From Desulfobacterales bacterium (GTDB lineage Bacteria > Desulfobacterota > Desulfobacteria > Desulfobacterales > JAFDCJ01), in contig CP070771.1 in NCBI GenBank assembly GCA_020345785.1, positions 6,564,961 to 6,585,925 on the forward strand: 20,965 nucleotides of DNA, in the 5' to 3' direction. The notes beneath the pieces were generated by a model that was not told the origin of the DNA, made no database searches, and saw only the letters and a list, made by a program, of their open reading frames with translations. Both the position numbers and the translations under genes were made by a program. How positions within the stretch are numbered: position 1 is the first letter of the stretch; the number at the start of each line of letters is the position of its first letter. Positions 18,201-20,965 of the stretch are shown here, one piece after another.

Positions 18201-19378
18201 GGCGCACACGGCAGATGGCGGCATCAGCGCGCTCCGCGAAGTCGGTGCTGTTTGATCGTCCTCACATGCTGGAATTCGCCGCAGGGCAGCCATCGGGGGC
18301 CTTCGGCCATGCTTACGAACCATTTGACCGTCAGCGCTTTATTGCACGTCTTCCGCAACCGCCCTATCTGCTCATCGACCGCATCGTCAAGGCCGAGCCC
18401 GAAGCCTGGGTGCTGAAACCGGACGGCTGGATTGAAGCCGAATGTGATGTTGATCCGGCTGCCTGGTATTTTAGAGCTGAAAGAACACCGGCTGCGCCCA
18501 TCTGCATCCTGCTTGAAATTGCACTGCAACCCTGCGGCTGGCTGGCTGCCTACCTGGGATCGGCCTTGCGAAGTCAAAATGATCTCAGATTTCGCAATCT
18601 GGGCGGCAACGCCACCTTGCATGGCGAAGTACGGCCGGACACAGGATTGCTTACAATTAAAACCCGATTGACCAAGGCTTCGGAAGCAGCCGACATGATC
18701 ATCGAACACTTTGATTTCGAAGTGCACCGGCGAGACCGTAAAATATATACCGGCAATACGTACTTCGGATTTTTTACCCAGGAAGCCCTGGCGCGGCAGG
18801 AAGGCATCCGCGACGCTGACAAACAGGCCTATTTCGCGGAACATGATAAACTCCGTACGAGCGCTGTTCAGGATTTTGTTGATTACCCCCCTCTCCATCC
18901 GCAGGATCCCGCATCGGTTGCAGCAACCGCATTGGCGCTGCCGGCCAAAGCCATTCGAATGATCGACCGCATTGAAGCATACCTGCCTGACGGTGGTTCC
19001 AAGGGCCTCGGTTTTATACGTGGGACCAAGAAGATTGATCCGCAGGAGTGGTTTTTCAAGGCCCACTTTTATCAGGATCCGGTATGTCCCGGCTCGCTGG
19101 GCATCGAGTCCTTTATTCAGCTGCTAAAGTTCGTTGCCTGCGAGCGTTGGCCGCAATTAGCGAATAGTCACCGTTTCGGACTGGTCACCGGTGCCGAGCA
19201 TTCTTGGATTTATCGCGGTCAGATCCTACCGGCCAATCGACAGGTTACCGTCGAAGCCGAAATCACCAATATCGCGGACACGCCTGATCCGGGCATATTG
19301 GCCGACGGTTTTCTGAAAGTTGACGGATTGTATATCTACCAGATGAAAAATTTTGGTATCAAACTGGTGCCGGTATAA
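12203..19378 (+). CDS. pfaC: PfaC-type polyunsaturated fatty acid synthase (KS-CLF-AT-DH tetradomain)
   Basis: 2391 residues from ATG 12203, which has GGAA just upstream; a TTG six codons earlier has no ribosome site. KS, about 5-445: C198 in DAACASS, H332 in CHGAGT, H372 in MIGHL, all intact. Chain-length-factor-like KS, about 506-960: D707 (SCEDAGG) stands where the catalytic cysteine should be, while H841 and H878 remain. AT, about 1098-1410: S1199 in GYSLGE, H1316 in TVHCD, resembling PfaB. A helical segment (about 1510-1560) carries TAEAHQKFL. Four FabA-like hotdogs follow. Units 1 (1627-1786) and 3 (2047-2200) lack the normal catalytic histidine. Units 2 (H1884 in CHFIDDMVMPG, E1898) and 4 (H2288 in AHFYQDPVCPG, E2302) look active. 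This alternation matches the pseudo-DH/DH pairing known for PfaC. It should extend and dehydrate/isomerise ACP-bound chains made on PfaA. The built-in AT recalls myxobacterial Pfa3, so no free-standing PfaB is needed. Confidence 0.92.
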   Translation: MNPKNPIAVVGMAGLFPGAVNLDLFWQNIINKVDAVGEADANRWQVDPGSMVSRGFQPDKAYSKYCCLLPDFIFDPSGLALDEGLITALDPLYHVVLHVGREALAGIPQSSLNRHRTGVVLAAIALPTDATSTITRKVLGTALEEKLFAGAADYKKSTDVQFFSRYHYLAGRVTSLPGAVLAKALGLGNGTYTLDAACASSLYAVKLACDELHAHRADAMLAGGVSRPDCLFTQVGFSQLRALSPSGRCAPFDESADGLVVGEGAGMVVLKRLADALRDKDSIYGLIHGVGLSNDMRGTLLAPDSEGQLRAMRKAYDFCGWSPHDIDLIECHGAGTPLGDLTELNSLRNLWQDSGWEEYQCRIGSIKSMIGHLLTAAGAAGMIKTLLALQHKTLPPSLNFQRAPQNSPLYNGPFRVQTEPETWHRNRDHQPRRAAVSAFGFGGINAHMLLAEYDENSEFGSRKSEGRKLKIDSKKPDPRVYELSDRQFEFAGKPAEAIPHSAFRTPNSDIAIIGMEAAFGSVASLRAFQELIFNGESNFRDRPPLRWKECDPVANACLSNRYLSGGFCEKIAVAANEFRIPPKEIPDILPQQLLMLKVAAGAMRDAGLPLRKDRPEMGAIIGIDFEFESTSFHLRWHLKKMLAEWMEKLGRTFQEAEDDTWLESIKEACSPPLTATRTIGALGGIVASRIAREFRFGGPSFVVSCEDAGGLKALEIGVRALQQDEADAFLIGAVDLSGDVRNIILANQVRPYSRKGQIQPFDQDADGTLPGEGAAALVIKRLDRAIADGDRIYSVIKGIGCASGGGIDLSTPTSEAYGRSLKNCCQDADTAPAAISFVETHGSGNPAEDDLESIALHEVFGGRQDPCAVGSVKANIGHTGAASGLAALVKTSLSLYHEIMPPLINFITPRNSQWLKEDFHFPMYPQYWLRNRCDGTRKALVGSMTPDGNCMHVMLEGYDYESTGEGQPPILQKVALEKKRPLGLQAFGLYCVEGNTRKALLEGLDLLDQHIEYFMATSAVANGPSKPATVEEAARTWHAANRLNPALKYAVSIAAADFSNLKNWIATAKEAVLSDSPLKMGSNGGVRYSPHPLGHKGKLAYVFPGSGSHYLGMGRDIGVHWPLILHEMDVETLRLKTQMLPDCYIPWRVSWAPGWQQEAYNKIISDPLHMIFGQVVHGGMMANLMRHFGIQPSAVIGYSLGESTGYFAMNVWPERGEMLKRMQATNLFTTELAGPCNAARQAWGIPSNEDVLWRVAVVNRSADAVGRILDRYPTIRLLIINTPEECVIGGRLPDVKAAIQDLKCEAIFLQGVVTVHCDALKPVTDAYRDLHVFPTRQPEGIRFYSCALGRAYELTSEKAANSILNQALHGFDFTATVNQAHRDGVRIFLELGPYSSCTRMINRILQDKPHLAISTCVQGEKDYITIIKVLGALIAERMEVDLEMLYDPGAYPPALNEPVAEFPQEQISVIIGGKAPSPSLSDFSDKRQKTESRMPKPVEDDHGHASHAGISELIETANRVAQSTAEAHQKFLELSEEITRSYAETFNLQTRLLEHAMETGEDVISAPARKTAVSWRDHSDPAASRLPSSSPDTRHSVPAFDRTACLEFAIGSAAKVLGPEFADVDRYAARVRLPDEPLMLVDRIISVEGEKGSLGSGRIVTEHDVMPDAWYLDGGHAPVCISVEAGQADLFLCAYLGIDLKVQGRRTYRLLDATVKFHRELPLPGETVRYEIEIEKFIRQGDTYLFLFHFKGFIGDTPLITMTNGCAGFFTEEEVKNSGGIVLTQEDRRPVAGKRPSNWQEFVPLDRASYDDMSVEALRQGNLSDCFGNDFKGISLPHDLRLPGGRMKLIDRIVSLDPSGGRFGLGLIQSEADIHPEAWYLTCHFIDDMVMPGTLMYECCAHTLRVFLQRIGWVTEKSGVFYEPVRQIEATLKCRGPVTPQTRRVIYEVEIKEIGYRPAPYVVADAYMYADGHRIVYFRDMSMQMSNITRDEIESIWRERRTRQMAASARSAKSVLFDRPHMLEFAAGQPSGAFGHAYEPFDRQRFIARLPQPPYLLIDRIVKAEPEAWVLKPDGWIEAECDVDPAAWYFRAERTPAAPICILLEIALQPCGWLAAYLGSALRSQNDLRFRNLGGNATLHGEVRPDTGLLTIKTRLTKASEAADMIIEHFDFEVHRRDRKIYTGNTYFGFFTQEALARQEGIRDADKQAYFAEHDKLRTSAVQDFVDYPPLHPQDPASVAATALALPAKAIRMIDRIEAYLPDGGSKGLGFIRGTKKIDPQEWFFKAHFYQDPVCPGSLGIESFIQLLKFVACERWPQLANSHRFGLVTGAEHSWIYRGQILPANRQVTVEAEITNIADTPDPGILADGFLKVDGLYIYQMKNFGIKLVPV
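13563..13725 (+). repeat. In-frame inverted-repeat element in the KS-CLF linker
   Basis: The left arm (13563-13603) consists of gaattcgga/ttcggaagtcgga words. The right arm (13691-13725) is attccgcattccgcattccg, essentially the reverse complement of the same family. Together they form an imperfect palindrome around about 87 bases. It encodes linker residues about 454-508 of the PfaC-type protein without breaking the frame. Confidence 0.6.
16656..16684 (+). repeat. Short gacaaaagacagaagacg-type repeat in the PfaC linker
   Basis: Between the AT and the helical segment, the words gacaaaagacagaagacg and gagagcagaatg recur. They encode a charged DKRQKTESR-like stretch (about residues 1485-1495). 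The words match those at 4153-4260 and 20768-20812. Confidence 0.5.
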
Positions 19379-19450
19379 ATTATAATAATTAGCGTATAGT
19401 TTATTGTTGGAGAGGATGCACAAGTATTGGCTACTTGATGAAAAAAATAA

Positions 19451-19664
19451 AAATTCCAAGCACCAATAACCAAACATCAAACAAATCCCAATGACCCAAA
19501 TTCAAAATTCCAGACAAATGATCCATCTAAAACTATTCCAAGTCGCTCACTATCGCAACAGTCACGTGGCAAACAGATGCCATACAATTTTTGACAAATG
19601 TTTTGGTCATTGGAAATTGAAAATTGAGATTTATTTGTAATGTGGTGCTTGAAATTTGGAATTT
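19451..19664. repeat. Large imperfect palindrome, MITE-like intergenic element
   Basis: The left arm (19451-19520) starts AAATTCCAAGCACCA and contains CAATGACC and ACAAATG. The right arm (19591-19664) is its degenerate reverse complement, ending GGTGCTTGAAATTTGGAATTT and containing CATTTG-type, TGGTCATTGG and TTATTTGT words. About 70 unrelated bases lie between them. It fills most of the 345-base gap between the PfaC-type and OleA-like genes. There is no transposase, so it is at most a non-autonomous element or structured repeat. Confidence 0.65.
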
Positions 19665-19723
19665 CATAGTTTGCTCGAAGCTTATGATATGATTACCACA
19701 CAATAAAAGAGAATTAAAAAATT

Positions 19724-20764
19724 ATGATATACTCTAGTGTCTACCTCGATGCCTTCGGATATGAACTTCCGCCCAATGTGATAACGTCAGACGATCTGGA
19801 ATCGCGTCTGGAACCGGTATATGAGGCGCTCCACTTCCAGCCGGGACAACTGGAGGCGATCACCGGCATCCGGGAACGCCGATTCTGGGATCCGGATTAC
19901 AAAATGCACGTCGGTGCGATAAAAGCCGGCCGAAAAGCCTTGGAAGCCTGCAATGTCGATCCAGCGCACATCGGCCTGCTGATTTACGGCGGTGTTTGCC
20001 GAGACAACCTGGAGCCGGCCACGGCATGTGCCGTGGCAGACGGATTGGGCCTGGGAACGGATATCCAGATTTATGATGTCTCCAATGCCTGTCTGGGAGT
20101 TTTAAATGGAATGGTACAGGTGGCCAATGCCATAGAATTGGGTCAGGTGCAGGCCGGCATGATCGTTTCATGTGAGTCCGCTCGCCAAATCATAGACATC
20201 ACCATTGACCGGTTGCTTGAAACCAAGGATATGGAAGTTTTCAAAAAAACGATTGCAACTTTGACCGGGGGGTCCGGTGCCGTGGCCGTAGTTTTAACAA
20301 ATCAATCTTTGTCGGATTCCGGGCATCGCATTCTGGGGGGCACCGCCAGAAGTGCACCTGAGCATCATCAACTCTGTGTCTGGGGACCGGATACCGGTAT
20401 TCCGGCCAGCGGTTTACACAAAATGGAGACCGATTCTGTGCGGGTACTCCAAAGTGGTGTGGTTCTCGGGATTGATACCTTCCAGTCGTTTCGCCGCGAA
20501 CTCTCCTGGCCCAACAATAAACCGGATAAAATTATCTGCCATCAGGTGGGCGCCACCCACCAGCGCAATATCCTGGATGCCATCGGCATTGATCAATCCA
20601 AAGACTTTACTACCTTCAAGTTCCTCGGAAATATCGGTACGGTTTCGCTGCCGATCACAGCCGCCATTGCCTCGGAAAGAGGATTTCTTTTGCCGGGGGA
20701 TCTCGTCGGTTTTCTGGGGATCGGAAGCGGATTAAATTGCCTGATGCTGGGGCTGGAATGGTAA
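19724..20764 (+). CDS. oleA: OleA-like head-to-head acyl condensing enzyme (thiolase/FabH fold)
   Basis: 346 residues, the usual length of OleA and FabH. The catalytic triad is C123 (SNACLGVLNGM), H273 (ICHQVG) and N303 (LGNIGTVSLP). The C-terminus GIGSGLNCLMLGLEW closely resembles that of Xanthomonas OleA as I recall it. The GIRERRFWD and RDNLEPATA segments also fit OleA better than FabH, which usually ends GGGLTWG. OleA joins two long acyl-CoA (possibly acyl-ACP) chains by non-decarboxylative Claisen condensation to a 2-alkyl-3-keto acid, which then yields ketones or, with OleBCD, olefins. Placed directly after PfaC, it could use the polyene acyl product. A FabH-like priming role is the alternative. 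The start ATG 19724 has only a weak AGAG ribosome site. OleB, OleC and OleD are not in the window. Confidence 0.72.
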   Translation: MIYSSVYLDAFGYELPPNVITSDDLESRLEPVYEALHFQPGQLEAITGIRERRFWDPDYKMHVGAIKAGRKALEACNVDPAHIGLLIYGGVCRDNLEPATACAVADGLGLGTDIQIYDVSNACLGVLNGMVQVANAIELGQVQAGMIVSCESARQIIDITIDRLLETKDMEVFKKTIATLTGGSGAVAVVLTNQSLSDSGHRILGGTARSAPEHHQLCVWGPDTGIPASGLHKMETDSVRVLQSGVVLGIDTFQSFRRELSWPNNKPDKIICHQVGATHQRNILDAIGIDQSKDFTTFKFLGNIGTVSLPITAAIASERGFLLPGDLVGFLGIGSGLNCLMLGLEW

Positions 20765-20965
20765 GGGATGACAGAGGACAGAAGACTGATAACAGAAGAT
20801 AGAGGACAGATAAATACAGGTTTCGGGTGTCAGGTGTCAGACCAACCGCTGGCGGCGGAGCGGCCAGTTTGATCGATAATCGAAACTCAAAAAAGCGAAT
20901 ATCGAATAATGAATATTCCGCCGGAGGCGGATCGAAGGAAGGTATTCTGTCTATTTTATAAAAAA
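20765..20965. repeat. Repeat-rich intergenic tail
   Basis: No gene is visible in the last 201 bases. Bases 20768-20812 are gacagaggacagaagac-type words, the same family as inside the two megasynthase genes. At 20822-20840 is a gggtgtcaggtgtcag duplication. From 20872 come cgataatcgaa/gcgaatatcgaataatgaata words. A small GC hairpin, TCCGCC-gga-GGCGGA, sits at 20917-20931. No convincing terminator with a T-tract follows the OleA-like gene. Confidence 0.6.

Noticed and set aside
18224..19066. 280-codon - strand open frame
   Set aside because: Exactly antisense to the conserved third and fourth DH hotdogs; low-complexity translation without a family match.

Overview
The window holds most of a polyunsaturated-fatty-acid (Pfa) type secondary-lipid synthase locus, probably from an uncultured Desulfobacterales-like (Desulfobacterota) bacterium. 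This taxonomic guess is an inference. It rests on the mix of Pfa-type megasynthases, moderate GC content, and word-like degenerate repeats of the kind I associate with that group; no marker gene is present.

Layout, left to right. Bases 1-549 are the C-terminal end of a PfaD-type enoyl reductase (+ strand). A MerR-like regulator follows on the - strand (573-1142), divergent from pfaA across a short intergenic region that contains a perfect 16-bp palindrome and an extended -10 promoter. The PfaA-type synthase (1360-7998) reads KS-AT-ACP-ACP-KR-DH. An unrelated stretch of about 4.2 kb then splits the locus. It carries a zinc-ribbon protein and a 51-residue ribbon-helix-helix protein (- strand), a YkgJ-like cysteine-cluster protein (- strand), a geranylgeranyl-reductase-family flavoprotein (+) that ends in a 20-bp-stem terminator, and a histone-H1-like basic protein (- strand). 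The PfaC-type synthase (12203-19378) reads KS-CLF-AT-four hotdog DH units, so a PfaB-like acyltransferase is fused into it. An OleA-like (FabH/thiolase fold) condensing enzyme (19724-20764) follows, then a repeat-rich tail.

How the genes may work together. PfaA, PfaC and PfaD supply condensation, ketoreduction, dehydration/isomerisation and enoyl reduction for an iterative polyene acyl chain. OleA-family enzymes join two acyl chains head to head, so the adjacent OleA-like gene suggests the polyene is condensed into a very long polyene ketone or hydrocarbon precursor rather than released only as a free fatty acid. The geranylgeranyl-reductase-like flavoprotein could saturate double bonds of this or another lipid. 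No PfaE-type phosphopantetheinyl transferase and no oleB/C/D is visible; they would have to lie outside the window.

A second theme is repeat invasion. Short purine-rich repeat words (gacagaagacag type and ttcggaagtcgga/attccgcattccg type) occur both between genes and in frame inside interdomain linkers of both megasynthases. A larger imperfect palindrome lies just upstream of the OleA-like gene.
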